NCBI GenBank assembly: GCA_023386765.1
Contig: JAEWJD010000151.1
Coordinates: 1-43,616, forward strand
DNA from: Pseudomonadota bacterium
Lineage (GTDB): Bacteria > Pseudomonadota > Gammaproteobacteria > Burkholderiales > Burkholderiaceae_B
DNA length: 43,616 nucleotides
Direction: 5' to 3'
Both the position numbers and the translations under genes were made by a program. Under the pieces are notes generated by a model. That model was not told the origin of the DNA and did not search any database. It was given only the letters and a program-made list of their open reading frames with translations. Shown in pieces: positions 15,493 to 23,715 of the stretch (the first letter of the stretch is position 1; each line of letters begins with the position of its first letter).

Positions 15493-15548
15493 ATTCAGCC
15501 GGCAGCCTGGCTAAGGTAGCTGTCTTGCCCTTTTCCGGGATACCCCGC

Positions 15549-16136
15549 ATGCAAGCCACCCTTTCCGATAGCGCCCCGGTCGATGACACGGTGGCGCAGA
15601 TCAAGGCCATCCTGGCTGGCCAGACACTGACGCGGGCGGCGCTGGCCCAGGTGCTCGATACCCTGCAAGCCCTGGCCGCGCATCCCCAATGGCGCGACGC
15701 GCAGCGCTATCCGGCACCGGCGCCGCAGGCGTTGCAGGCCCGCTATCTGATCCACGAAGACCCCGACCGCTCGTATGCCTTGTATCTGAACGTGATGCGG
15801 CCGGGCAAGAAAAGCGCTCCGCACAACCACACCACGTGGGCCTGCATCGCGGCCGCTGAAGGGGTGGAATACAACCACACCTATCGGCGCGAGGACGATG
15901 GCAGTGAACCCGGCCGCGCCACGCTCATGCATACCGGCACCGTGGCGGTCGCCCCGGGCATGGGCCTGGCGTTGATGCCCGAGGACATCCATGCCGTGCA
16001 GATCGAGGGCGCTGCGCCGATCCGGCACCTGCACATGTATGGGCGCGCCCTGGAAACGCTGGATCGCCGGCTGGCCTTCGACCTGGCCAACGGCACCTGC
16101 CATGTCCGCGATGTCGGGGTGACGACCCGGCGCTAG
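15549..16136 (+). CDS. Cysteine dioxygenase-like thiol dioxygenase (cupin)
   Basis: This is a mononuclear-iron thiol dioxygenase of 195 residues, cysteine dioxygenase type I family. The three-His iron site is visible: His92 and His94 in PHNHTTWACIA and His148 in MPEDIHAVQ, with the C-terminal HLHMYGR strand. It should oxidise cysteine or a related thiol such as 3-mercaptopropionate to a sulfinate; which one cannot be told. A TTG at 15489 overlaps the upstream stop and is possible, but ATG 15549 is more usual, though its RBS is weak. The gene converges with and overlaps the next by 4 bp. No functional tie to the neighbours is evident. Confidence 0.85.
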   Translation: MQATLSDSAPVDDTVAQIKAILAGQTLTRAALAQVLDTLQALAAHPQWRDAQRYPAPAPQALQARYLIHEDPDRSYALYLNVMRPGKKSAPHNHTTWACIAAAEGVEYNHTYRREDDGSEPGRATLMHTGTVAVAPGMGLALMPEDIHAVQIEGAAPIRHLHMYGRALETLDRRLAFDLANGTCHVRDVGVTTRR

Positions 16137-16522
16137 GGCCGGCGCAGCATTTCCCAGCGCAGACAATGCACCGAGGTATGCTCGCCCTCCCGGCTGTACC
16201 AGCAGTCAAAGCCCGCGCGGGCCTGGCCATCCTCGAACGGAAAGGCGAAGTCGTAGCGGGCCGGAATCACGATATTCAGGCCCGCGTCGTGAAAACCGAT
16301 CCTGCCGTTGTCCACGAAGCGCGCCAGCCCTTCCTGGATATAGTCGGGTCCGTTGTCATACAGAAAAGGGCGCAACAGCGGCCGCTGTTGCGCATCGGCA
16401 TAGACCCAGCCCTGTGCGTCGCGCTGCAGCGTGACGCCGTCCGGCAGCTGCGCCGCGGCCCCGGCGCAGCAAGCCAGCATCAGCAACGCCGCACTGGCGG
16501 TAAGGCGAAAACAGGCAGGCAT
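16133..16522 (-). CDS. Small exported WG-repeat-like protein of unknown function
   Basis: This 129-residue protein has a Sec signal peptide (LTASAALLMLACCAGAAAQ) followed by two units resembling WG repeats: an EGLARFVDNGRIGFHDAGLNIV strand pair then IPARYDFAFPFEDGQARAGF, the usual gk-G-id-G---i-P-Y-----F-eG-A pattern. Four Cys occur in all, two in the signal and two near the C-terminus. It probably acts in the periplasm. The stop overlaps the thiol dioxygenase stop in convergent orientation. Function unknown. Confidence 0.7.
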   Translation of the reverse strand: MPACFRLTASAALLMLACCAGAAAQLPDGVTLQRDAQGWVYADAQQRPLLRPFLYDNGPDYIQEGLARFVDNGRIGFHDAGLNIVIPARYDFAFPFEDGQARAGFDCWYSREGEHTSVHCLRWEMLRRP

Positions 16523-16548
16523 CTCATCTCCAGGCGTCGGCCCAGGGG

Positions 16549-17256
16549 TTACTCCACTTCCTTGTCGACGTGCTGCACCACCAGGTCAATCACGCGCTGC
16601 GTGTTCTTGGAGGCCAGCGCCTCGATGATGGCGCAATGCTCCTGGTGCAGGGTCTGCTTGCTCTCCGGCACGAAGCCATAGACACGCCAGGCCTGTATCC
16701 AGAGTTGATGGATCTGGCGCTGCAACGCCGACAGAATCGGATTACCCGCCAGCTCGGCTACCTTGGCCTCGAAACTGAGGTCCAGGCCCGCATTCTCCTC
16801 GAATTCTCCCTTGGCCGTCTGGTCCTGGGCGTTCTCATCGATAAGCTCTTTGAGCGCACGGATGCCGCCCTTGTTCACCTTGCCGGCGTACGCCTCGAAG
16901 ATGGCGCGCTCGATGGCGGTGCGGGCCGCGATCAGATGCTGCATGAAATCATGATCCACGCCATGCGCCAGCAGGCCGTTGAGGCTTTCAGAGGCGACAC
17001 CGCTGACCGGTTTTTCGACGAAATAGGTACCGCTGCCCACGCGCGTCTCGATCCGCCCCGCCGCCTCTAGCACTTTGAGGGCCTGACGGATGGACGAACG
17101 GCTGACGGAAAAACTCTCGGAGAGTTCGCGCTCCGAGGGCAGACGGTCTCCGATCTGAAATTGACCGCTGTTCAGCAGGTTCTCCAGTTGCTGGCAGACC
17201 TCCTGAAAGATATCGGTGCGCTTGATCGGAAGCATGGAAAATCGCGTCTTGCTCAT
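16549..17256 (-). CDS. GntR-family (FadR subfamily) transcriptional regulator
   Basis: This repressor-type regulator has 235 residues. The N-terminal winged HTH covers about 15-82 (IGDRLPSERELSESFSVSRS, RVGSGTYFV) and the C-terminal FCD effector domain about 100-230. FCD domains usually bind a metal through D--FH and two further His; here the first pair reads LDLSFEAKVA, with Asp159 kept but the His replaced by Glu163. ATG 17256 is chosen for its GAGG 7 bases upstream; an in-frame start at 17298 adds 14 residues without an RBS. It is divergent from the dehydratase-MFS-oxidoreductase operon, whose promoter has a GntR-like dyad, so it probably represses that operon until a sugar-acid-like inducer binds. 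Confidence 0.9.
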   Translation of the reverse strand: MSKTRFSMLPIKRTDIFQEVCQQLENLLNSGQFQIGDRLPSERELSESFSVSRSSIRQALKVLEAAGRIETRVGSGTYFVEKPVSGVASESLNGLLAHGVDHDFMQHLIAARTAIERAIFEAYAGKVNKGGIRALKELIDENAQDQTAKGEFEENAGLDLSFEAKVAELAGNPILSALQRQIHQLWIQAWRVYGFVPESKQTLHQEHCAIIEALASKNTQRVIDLVVQHVDKEVE

Positions 17257-17445
17257 GATGGCCTCGGGCGAAACTAGGGATGCAGGCGCGCCAACCACTC
17301 AAGACTGGTACATCTGGGCACGGTACAGGCTGCCAAAATCTCAAGACGTGGGACTTTACCATTGTTCCCCGAAATGGTCCGTCCACTTTGCCTTGCCGTG
17401 CTTCTTTGACGGCGTCAATCGGGGCAATCCTGGGGTAATTGGTAA

Positions 17446-17475
17446 GTTGTCAGACCACTTTTAGTCCGATAGCAT
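17446..17475 (+). promoter_or_regulatory. Promoter of the dehydratase operon with overlapping GntR-like operator
   Basis: TTGTCA (17447-17452, 5 of 6 to TTGACA) and TAGCAT (17470-17475, 4 of 6 to TATAAT) are separated by 17 bp. The dyad GTTGTC-A-GACCAC (17446-17458) overlaps the -35 hexamer and resembles FadR-subfamily operators of the TGGTC-GACCA type. A bound repressor would block polymerase here. Start of translation is 65 bp downstream of the -10. Confidence 0.5.
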
Positions 17476-17540
17476 ACCAGTCAGATCGGCGCGATCCGGC
17501 TCCGCCAACGCCGCGCCATGCACACCAGGAGAACACAGCA

Positions 17541-19166
17541 ATGTACCGAAGCAACTTTGAACCGGGCTCGACCCGCTGGGCCGTACGCCGCAGCCAGTGG
17601 CGCAGCATGGGCATCCGCGAAGAGGATATGGACAAGCCCAAGATCGCTGTCATCAACACCTCCAACAAGTTGTCCTGCTGCTACGTACACCTGGATGCCA
17701 TCAGCGCGCAGGTGCAGCAGGCCATCCGCGATGCCGGTGCGCTGGCCTTCGAAGTGCGCACGGTGGCGCCCAGCGATTTCGTCACCAGTGCCGGCAAGAA
17801 AGCGCGCTATCTGATGCCCACCCGCGATCTCATGGTCAACGAGGTCGAGTGCATGATGGAAGGCGCCGTACTTGACGGCATGATCTGTCTGTCGTCCTGC
17901 GACAAGACCACGCCGGCCCACCTGATGGCGGCGGCGCGGCTGGACGTCCCCAGCCTGCTGCTGACCTGTGGCTATCAGATCGGCGGTAAGTGCTCCAACG
18001 AGAAATTCGAGGACCAATTCTTCGATATCGACGACGTGTATGAACAGATCGGTGCGCTGGCCACGGGTACCATCACGCTCAAGGACCTGACTGACATGAC
18101 CGACGTGGCGATACAGTCGCCCGGCGTCTGTGCCGGCCTGGGCACGGCGAACTCGATGCATATCGTGGCTGAAGCCCTGGGCATGACACTCCCCGGCAAC
18201 TCGCCTATCTGGGCCAACGGCCGTCGCCTGAACGAATACGCCCAGGATGCGGGTCGCCAGATTGTGGAACTGGTGCGCCAGGGCATCAACGCCCGTCAGA
18301 TCCTCACCGAGGCGGCCCTGCGCAATGCGGTGATGATGGTGCTGGCCGTGGGCGGCTCGGTGAACACGGTACGCCACCTCGCGGCCATTGCCACTGAAGC
18401 GGAACTGCCGATCGACGTGATCCGCCTTTATGAAGACTACGGCCGGCACATCAAACTGCTGACGGCCGTACGTCCCAACGGCCCCTTCCGCACCGAAGAC
18501 CTGGAAGCCGCCGGGGGGACCCCTGCCGTCATGAGCCAGCTGACCGAACACCTGGACCTGAACGCCTTGACCGTTACCGGCAAGACCCTGGGTGAGAACA
18601 TCAGTCAGGCGCGCGTCAAGGACGAGAAGATCATCCGCTCGCTGGCCAATCCTGTCAGCCAGCGCCCCGGCGTCGGCATTCTGCGCGGCAATCTGGCCCC
18701 CAACGGCGCCATCGTCAAGCTATCTGCCGTGCCGGGCGAACGTGCCGAGTTCCGCGGGCCGGCCAATATCTACGAAGGCGAGGACGAAGCCATCGCGGCG
18801 CTGGGCGAAGGCAAGATCAACCGGGGCGACGTCATCGTGCTGCGCAACATGGGCCCCTGCGGCGGCCCCGGGACGGTGTTCGCCTGCAGCTTCGTGGCCG
18901 CCCTCAACGGCGCCGGCATCGCGGAGCACGTGGCAGTGGTCACCGACGGTGAGCTGTCGGGGCTGAACCGCGGCATCATCGTCGGCCAGCTGATGCCGGA
19001 ATCGGCCGCCGGTGGCCCCCTCGCCGTGGTGCGCCAGGGTGAAACCATCCATATCGATTTCGTGAACCGGCGTCTGAACATGGATGTGCCAGCAGCCGAG
19101 ATCGAACGCCGCCTGCAAGCCTGGGAACCTCGCGAACTGGAGCTGGGCGGCGGCAGCGGCACCTAA
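17541..19166 (+). CDS. IlvD/Edd-family dehydratase, apparently truncated by an in-frame TAA
   Basis: This Fe-S dehydratase of the dihydroxy-acid/sugar-acid family has 541 residues as read. Cluster ligands are Cys46/47 (NKLSCCYVH), Cys120 (SSCDKTTPA) and Cys198 (PGVCAGLGTANSM), spaced as in IlvD. The C-terminal domain keeps PNGAIVKLSAV, GPCGGPGT and VTDGELSGLNRG with the catalytic Ser. The frame ends GGGSGT-TAA, then continues open for 25 codons that resemble the usual C-terminal helix of the family (LLQYAQLV...QGAVLGKRK). The ATG 17541 follows CAGGAG. With an MHS transporter and an FAD oxidoreductase downstream it probably dehydrates an imported hydroxy or sugar acid; branched-chain synthesis is less likely in this setting. 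Confidence 0.88.
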   Translation: MYRSNFEPGSTRWAVRRSQWRSMGIREEDMDKPKIAVINTSNKLSCCYVHLDAISAQVQQAIRDAGALAFEVRTVAPSDFVTSAGKKARYLMPTRDLMVNEVECMMEGAVLDGMICLSSCDKTTPAHLMAAARLDVPSLLLTCGYQIGGKCSNEKFEDQFFDIDDVYEQIGALATGTITLKDLTDMTDVAIQSPGVCAGLGTANSMHIVAEALGMTLPGNSPIWANGRRLNEYAQDAGRQIVELVRQGINARQILTEAALRNAVMMVLAVGGSVNTVRHLAAIATEAELPIDVIRLYEDYGRHIKLLTAVRPNGPFRTEDLEAAGGTPAVMSQLTEHLDLNALTVTGKTLGENISQARVKDEKIIRSLANPVSQRPGVGILRGNLAPNGAIVKLSAVPGERAEFRGPANIYEGEDEAIAALGEGKINRGDVIVLRNMGPCGGPGTVFACSFVAALNGAGIAEHVAVVTDGELSGLNRGIIVGQLMPESAAGGPLAVVRQGETIHIDFVNRRLNMDVPAAEIERRLQAWEPRELELGGGSGT

Positions 19167-19244
19167 CTGCTGCAGTACGCCCAATTGGTGCAGCCCATCG
19201 AACAAGGCGCCGTGCTCGGCAAGCGCAAGGTGCACGCCGCCTGA
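19167..19244 (+). other. In-frame continuation of the dehydratase after its TAA
   Basis: From 19167 the same frame runs 25 codons to TGA at 19242-19244. The encoded residues begin LLQYAQLVQPIEQ and end GAVLGKRKVHAA, which matches the KYA-LV---GAV pattern at the end of IlvD-family proteins. The stretch has no RBS or start of its own. It is best explained as the original C-terminus, separated by a single nonsense codon or a sequencing error. Confidence 0.6.
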
Positions 19245-19249
19245 GCGGC

Positions 19250-19285
19250 GCGCAAGGCGGCCGGGCACGGCCGGCCGCCTTGCGC
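19250..19285 (+). terminator. Strong hairpin between the dehydratase and MFS genes
   Basis: GCGCAAGGCGGCCG (19250-19263) and its exact complement (19272-19285) form a 14-bp perfect stem with an 8-base loop. It starts just after the TGA that would end the full-length dehydratase. There is no U-tract (ATTAGG follows), so it is more likely a partial terminator or mRNA stabiliser than a strict terminator. Confidence 0.5.
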
Positions 19286-19346
19286 ATTAGGCAGATGCAG
19301 TAACCACGCAGCATCCATGCAGCACCCCTCTGGAGACACCCCCACC

Positions 19347-20633
19347 ATGTCCACACAGGCACATGAAAAAAAAGCCCGCAAAGCCGGGCTGGCCGCCTTC
19401 ATCGGCACCGTACTCGAATGGTACGACTTCATCATCTACGGCACGGCTGCGGCCATCGTGCTCAACAAAGTATTTTTCCCCAACACTGATCCCTTAATGG
19501 GAACGCTGGCGGCCTTCGCCACCTATGCCGTGGGTTTCCTGGCGCGTCCGCTGGGCGGCTTGGTGCTTGGCTACATGGGCGACCGGCTCGGGCGTCGCTC
19601 CATTCTGGTGCTAACCCTGTTCCTTATGGGCGGAGCCACCACGGCCATCGGCCTATTGCCCAGCTATGAGACGATCGGCGTCTGGGCACCCATCCTGCTG
19701 GTACTGATGCGCCTGATCCAGGGCTTTGGCGCGGGCGGCGAATATGCCGGCGCCGTGGTGCTGTCGGTCGAGCATGCGCAGAAAGGCAAGCGCGGCGCGG
19801 CTGGCGCCTGGGCGCCGCTGGGCTTCGCCGTCGCCACGTTATTGGCCAACGCTGTGTTCTTTTTCTTCCTCAGCACGCTGAGCGAAGCGCAGTTCATGGA
19901 CTGGGGCTGGCGTGTGCCCTTCCTGCTGGGCGCGGCCTGCGTGCTGGTGGGCTATTTCATCCGTCGCAACATCGAAGAGCCGCCGGCCTTCGAGAAAGCG
20001 CAACAGGCCGCCCAGATGGAAAAGATCGGCCTGTTCTCGGCCATCAAACGCCACCCGCGCAGTTTCCTGATCGTGATCGGTTCGCGCATGGGCGAGAACG
20101 GCTTCGCCTATCTCTATCCCGTGTTCTGCGTGTCATACATGGTGACGACATTGCACATGGAGAGATCGACGGCATTGTGGGCCGTAATCCTAGCCTCCTG
20201 CGTGCAATTGGTGACCATCCCCTTCTATGGCGCGCTGTCGGACCGTGTGGGCCGCAAGAAAGTCTATCTGGGCGGGATTATCTTCTCCGTCCTGTGGCTA
20301 ATCCCGTTCTTCCTGCTGCTGGACGTGGGCGCTTTCTGGGCCGTGGCCCTGGGTTTCGCCGTGGGTCTGGGCATTGCCTATCCCGCAATGCTCTCGCCCC
20401 AGGCGGCCTGGTACGCCGAATTGTTCGACACCGAGTTCCGCTTGGCCGGCTTTGCCTTCTCCCGCGAGCTGGGTTCTCTGCTGGCCGGCGGCCTCGCGCC
20501 CTTCATCGCCACCGCGCTTTACTCCTACTACCAGCACTGGTGGCCCATCGTGGTTTACATGGGCGTGATGGGCGTGTTCACCCTCATCGCACTGGCCATG
20601 GGACCGGAAACGGTGCACAAGGAAATCGACTGA
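19347..20633 (+). CDS. MFS transporter, metabolite:H+ symporter (MHS) type
   Basis: This is an inner-membrane secondary transporter of 428 residues with twelve predicted spans. Diagnostic MHS features are the first-span GTVLEWYDFIIYGTAAAI, ARPLGGLVLGYMGDRLGRRS in the loop after span 2, GEYAGAVVLSVEH, and a second GALSDRVGRKKVY loop. It should import an organic or sugar acid with protons, feeding the dehydratase encoded before it. ATG 19347 follows TGGAG; an in-frame start 10 codons upstream lacks an RBS. It uses TTA and CTA leucine codons more often than genes elsewhere in the window. Confidence 0.92.
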   Translation: MSTQAHEKKARKAGLAAFIGTVLEWYDFIIYGTAAAIVLNKVFFPNTDPLMGTLAAFATYAVGFLARPLGGLVLGYMGDRLGRRSILVLTLFLMGGATTAIGLLPSYETIGVWAPILLVLMRLIQGFGAGGEYAGAVVLSVEHAQKGKRGAAGAWAPLGFAVATLLANAVFFFFLSTLSEAQFMDWGWRVPFLLGAACVLVGYFIRRNIEEPPAFEKAQQAAQMEKIGLFSAIKRHPRSFLIVIGSRMGENGFAYLYPVFCVSYMVTTLHMERSTALWAVILASCVQLVTIPFYGALSDRVGRKKVYLGGIIFSVLWLIPFFLLLDVGAFWAVALGFAVGLGIAYPAMLSPQAAWYAELFDTEFRLAGFAFSRELGSLLAGGLAPFIATALYSYYQHWWPIVVYMGVMGVFTLIALAMGPETVHKEID

Positions 20634-20713
20634 ACGCCGGGGCCCGACGGCCTCTGCCCCAACCGCCAGGCCGCGCCCCCGGGCTGCGGCCTGGCCCTGC
20701 ACAGGAGACCCGC

Positions 20714-22084
20714 ATGGAACACTCCCCCGGATTCCCCGACTGGCGCCTGATCCACCGCTACGACAGCCAGCCTGACCTACCAGTGCTGGCCGAAGTGGAC
20801 GTACTGGTGGTCGGCGCGGGTGCCGCCGGCGTGGCCGCTGCCACTACCGCCGCCGAATACGGCAAGACCACTCTGGTGATCGAGAGTTATGGCTTTTGTG
20901 GCGGGGCGGCCGTCGCCGGCCTGTCGGGCACGATCTGCGGCATGTACCTTGCCAGCGATCGCGACCCGGTGCCACGACAGGTCGTCTTCGGTTTCACCGA
21001 GCGCTTTCGCGCCGCGCTCGCACGGCGTGGCGGTGTCACCGGCCCGCAACGCTACGGCAAGACCTGGACCGTCACCCACGACCCGCTGGCCTGGAGCGAA
21101 ACGGCCGATGAGCTACTGCAGGTCAGTGGTGCCCGCACGCTGTTCCATACCCGCGTGAGCGGCGTCATCATGGACGGCGATGCCTGCCGCGGCGTGGAGA
21201 TCACCTCGGCGGCTGGCCGCTCACTCGTCCTAGCGCGACGCATCATCGACGCTTCAGGCGACGCTGCGGTGATTGCATTGGCCGGCTACCCCTATGTCTT
21301 TGGCGACCAGGGCCGCATACAGAACCCGACTATGTTCTTTCGCCTGGGCAACGTCGACTTACCCCGTTTTCTGGACTACTGGGGCGATGACACCATCAAC
21401 CCGCCCAAGGTCAGCGATGCCATCGAGGCTGCCGATACCGCCGCGCGCCATGCCCTGCCGCGCAAGAAAATCTGGATTTTCCCGACCACCCACCCGCACG
21501 AGCTGCTGGTCAACGCCACCCGTCTGACCGCGCACGACGGCCGCATGCTCAACGTGATCGACCCGCAAGACTTCACTGAAGCCGAAATCCTCGGGCGCCG
21601 CCAGGTGCGTGAGTACGCCGCCTTCCTGCGCGAATCAGTGCCCGGCTGCGAAACCAGCTACGTGATGAACACCGGCGTACAGGTCGGCGTGCGTCAGACC
21701 CGCAGCATCGCCGGCGTCCATACCCTGCGCAACGACGACGTGCTGGCCTGCCGCAAGCAGGATGACGGCATCTGCAAAGTACCTTGGCCCATCGAGCTGC
21801 ACAGCGGCGACAAACCCAAGCTGCACTGGCTGCTAGACGACTACTATGAGGTGCCCTACCTAAGCCTGGTGCCATGCCAAGGCGAAAACCTCATCGTGGC
21901 CGGGCGATGCCTGAGCGCCGAGCACGAAGCCCTAGCCTCGGCTCGGGTGACGGCGCAGTGCTTCGAATACGGACGGGCCGCCGCTGTAGCCTGCGTGCTG
22001 TCGCTGGATAGCGGACAGCCGCTACGAGCCCTGCAAGGCCGCCAGATACGCGCCAAAATGCAGCAGCTGGGCAGCGCGCTCTAG
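20714..22084 (+). CDS. FAD-dependent oxidoreductase (FAD_oxidored-type)
   Basis: This flavoprotein of 456 residues has an N-terminal Rossmann motif VLVVGAGAAGVAAATTAAE (about 30-48) with the acidic LVIESYGFCGG end, and the C-terminal FAD motif LIVAGRCLSAEHEAL before ASARVTAQCFEYGRAA. This arrangement is that of the FAD-dependent oxidoreductases related to fumarate-reductase-like and thiamine-thiazole enzymes. RBS CAGGAGA precedes ATG 20714; the longer open frame is out of context. It is last in the operon with the dehydratase and transporter and probably oxidises an imported hydroxy acid or its product. Substrate unknown. CTA codons are frequent here too. Confidence 0.87.
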   Translation: MEHSPGFPDWRLIHRYDSQPDLPVLAEVDVLVVGAGAAGVAAATTAAEYGKTTLVIESYGFCGGAAVAGLSGTICGMYLASDRDPVPRQVVFGFTERFRAALARRGGVTGPQRYGKTWTVTHDPLAWSETADELLQVSGARTLFHTRVSGVIMDGDACRGVEITSAAGRSLVLARRIIDASGDAAVIALAGYPYVFGDQGRIQNPTMFFRLGNVDLPRFLDYWGDDTINPPKVSDAIEAADTAARHALPRKKIWIFPTTHPHELLVNATRLTAHDGRMLNVIDPQDFTEAEILGRRQVREYAAFLRESVPGCETSYVMNTGVQVGVRQTRSIAGVHTLRNDDVLACRKQDDGICKVPWPIELHSGDKPKLHWLLDDYYEVPYLSLVPCQGENLIVAGRCLSAEHEALASARVTAQCFEYGRAAAVACVLSLDSGQPLRALQGRQIRAKMQQLGSAL

Positions 22085-22093
22085 CAAGGCACG

Positions 22094-22128
22094 CGCCCGG
22101 CAGAACGGCATGGCCGGCCTGCCGGGCG
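22094..22128. terminator. Bidirectional hairpin between convergent operons
   Basis: CGCCCGGCAG (22094-22103) pairs perfectly with CTGCCGGGCG (22119-22128), with a nested GGC-ATG-GCC in the loop. It lies in the 63-bp gap between the oxidoreductase and the convergent peptide-binding-protein gene. U-tracts are lacking, so termination efficiency is uncertain, but the position fits a shared terminator. Confidence 0.5.
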
Positions 22129-22147
22129 TGGGGACGAGTCGCCTGGA

Positions 22148-23713
22148 CTAGTCGCCTGCCTTGACCCCCCACAATCTGGGCATACCTTCCCAGGGCTGGA
22201 ATCCCGTCACCCGGCGCGAGGCTGCCCAGGGTTCCTCGGGGTTGAACAAGATGACCAGCGGCACCTCCTGCAGCAGGCGCTCATGCAACTGATCGAACAG
22301 GGCCTGGCGCTGCGCGGTATCGGACACCACCATGGCCTGGTTCAGCAGGGCCTGCGCCTCGCTGTCATCCCAGACCTTGCGCGGCTGGCTCGCCTTGGGG
22401 CCGGTAAAGTGCTCGAAACTGAGCGCCGGGTCGATGCGCGAGGAGTAGGAGTGCACCAATACCTGGTAGTTGCCCTTCAGGAAGCGGTCCATGTGGGTGC
22501 CCCACTCCACCACGTCGATATCCGACTCCACGCCCACGTCGCGCAACATCTGCTGCATCACGATGGCCATGGGCAGGCTGGGAATGTTCTCGCGGTTATT
22601 GGTGGTGATGCGCAGGCGCTGGCCCTGATAACCCGCTTCCTTGAGCAGCTCGCGGGCGCGCTGCGGGTCGTAGTCCAGCATGCGGGCCTGGGCCGGGCTG
22701 TAATAGAAGGAGCCGCGCTTGACCGCCGAGTTATTGGGCTCGGTCTTGCCTTCGGTCACCATGCCCACCAGGCGCCGGGTATCGATGGCCGCCGCCAGGG
22801 CGCGGCGCATGCGGGGATCGGCCAGCAGGGGATCGCGGGTCTGGAACAGGATGGCATTGCGCCCCCCGGTGCGATCCTCGACCAGCGTCAGGGCCGGATT
22901 GGCCGCCAGCTCAGGCACGTCCACATTCTGCACCTTGGAGATGTCCAGGGCTCCGGAAGCCAGGCCAGCCTTGATGGTGGAGGCGTCCGGCACCACCATC
23001 AGACGCACTTCGTCGACCAGGGCCTCCTTGCGCCCCACGGCCCCGTCCGGGGCCTCGCCCGGCGGCGATACATAGCCGGGGAAGCGGCGCAGTGTCACAC
23101 TTTGCCCGCGCTGCCAGTCGGCCAGCTGGAAGGGGCCGGTACCGATCGGTGCTTTCCAGCTGCCATCGGCCGCCACGGAGTCCGGATGGATCACACCGGC
23201 CATGGCGCAGTCGGTGCGCGCCAATGAGTCCAGGAACAGGGCATGCGCGGCGTTGATCCGCATCACGATCGTGCGTGCGTCGGGCGTCTCGACCGACTCC
23301 ACCTTCAAGCCGTTGCGGCCGTCGAACTCCGACAGGCAGCGCCAGTTGGTCTTGGGATCCATATAGCGCTGCCAGCTCCACAACACCTCGGCCGCGGTGA
23401 CCGGCTGGCCATTGTGGAACTGCAGGCCGGGGCGCAGGGTGAAGGTATAGCTGCGGCCATCCTCGGACAGCGCGACCGACTCGGCCAACAGCGGCTTGAC
23501 GCGGCCGTCGGCCCCGTAGCCCACCAGCCCTTCCACCAGGTTGAGCATCACGCCGTCGGTGTTGCCGTCGCGATTCACGCCGGGATTGGTGCCCCGGATG
23601 TCCGCATTGAGCACCACCACGAGCGGCTTGGCGGCCTGGGCCGCCGTCGCGCCCAGGCACAGCATCAGGGCGGCCATCCAGGGCCGCACGGACTTGCTTT
23701 TCAGGACAGTCAT
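22148..23713 (-). CDS. Peptide-type ABC transporter substrate-binding protein (second copy in the operon)
   Basis: This periplasmic binding protein of the DppA/OppA family (SBP_bac_5) has 521 residues. The signal peptide is WMAALMLCLGATAAQAA. The mature chain has GTNPGVNRDGNTDGVMLNLV, FTLRPGLQFHNGQPVTAAEV and WKAPIGTGPFQLADW, the hallmark segments. It is a paralog of the protein at 25902-27446: PGVNRDGNTD, EGLVGY and IGTGPF recur at matching places. ATG 23713 has GGAG 5 bases upstream and follows the hydrolase stop by 2 bp; a much longer open frame upstream only overlaps the hydrolase. It presumably delivers a peptide-like or acylated ligand to the permease encoded upstream. Confidence 0.92.
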   Translation of the reverse strand: MTVLKSKSVRPWMAALMLCLGATAAQAAKPLVVVLNADIRGTNPGVNRDGNTDGVMLNLVEGLVGYGADGRVKPLLAESVALSEDGRSYTFTLRPGLQFHNGQPVTAAEVLWSWQRYMDPKTNWRCLSEFDGRNGLKVESVETPDARTIVMRINAAHALFLDSLARTDCAMAGVIHPDSVAADGSWKAPIGTGPFQLADWQRGQSVTLRRFPGYVSPPGEAPDGAVGRKEALVDEVRLMVVPDASTIKAGLASGALDISKVQNVDVPELAANPALTLVEDRTGGRNAILFQTRDPLLADPRMRRALAAAIDTRRLVGMVTEGKTEPNNSAVKRGSFYYSPAQARMLDYDPQRARELLKEAGYQGQRLRITTNNRENIPSLPMAIVMQQMLRDVGVESDIDVVEWGTHMDRFLKGNYQVLVHSYSSRIDPALSFEHFTGPKASQPRKVWDDSEAQALLNQAMVVSDTAQRQALFDQLHERLLQEVPLVILFNPEEPWAASRRVTGFQPWEGMPRLWGVKAGD

Positions 23714-23715
23714 AG

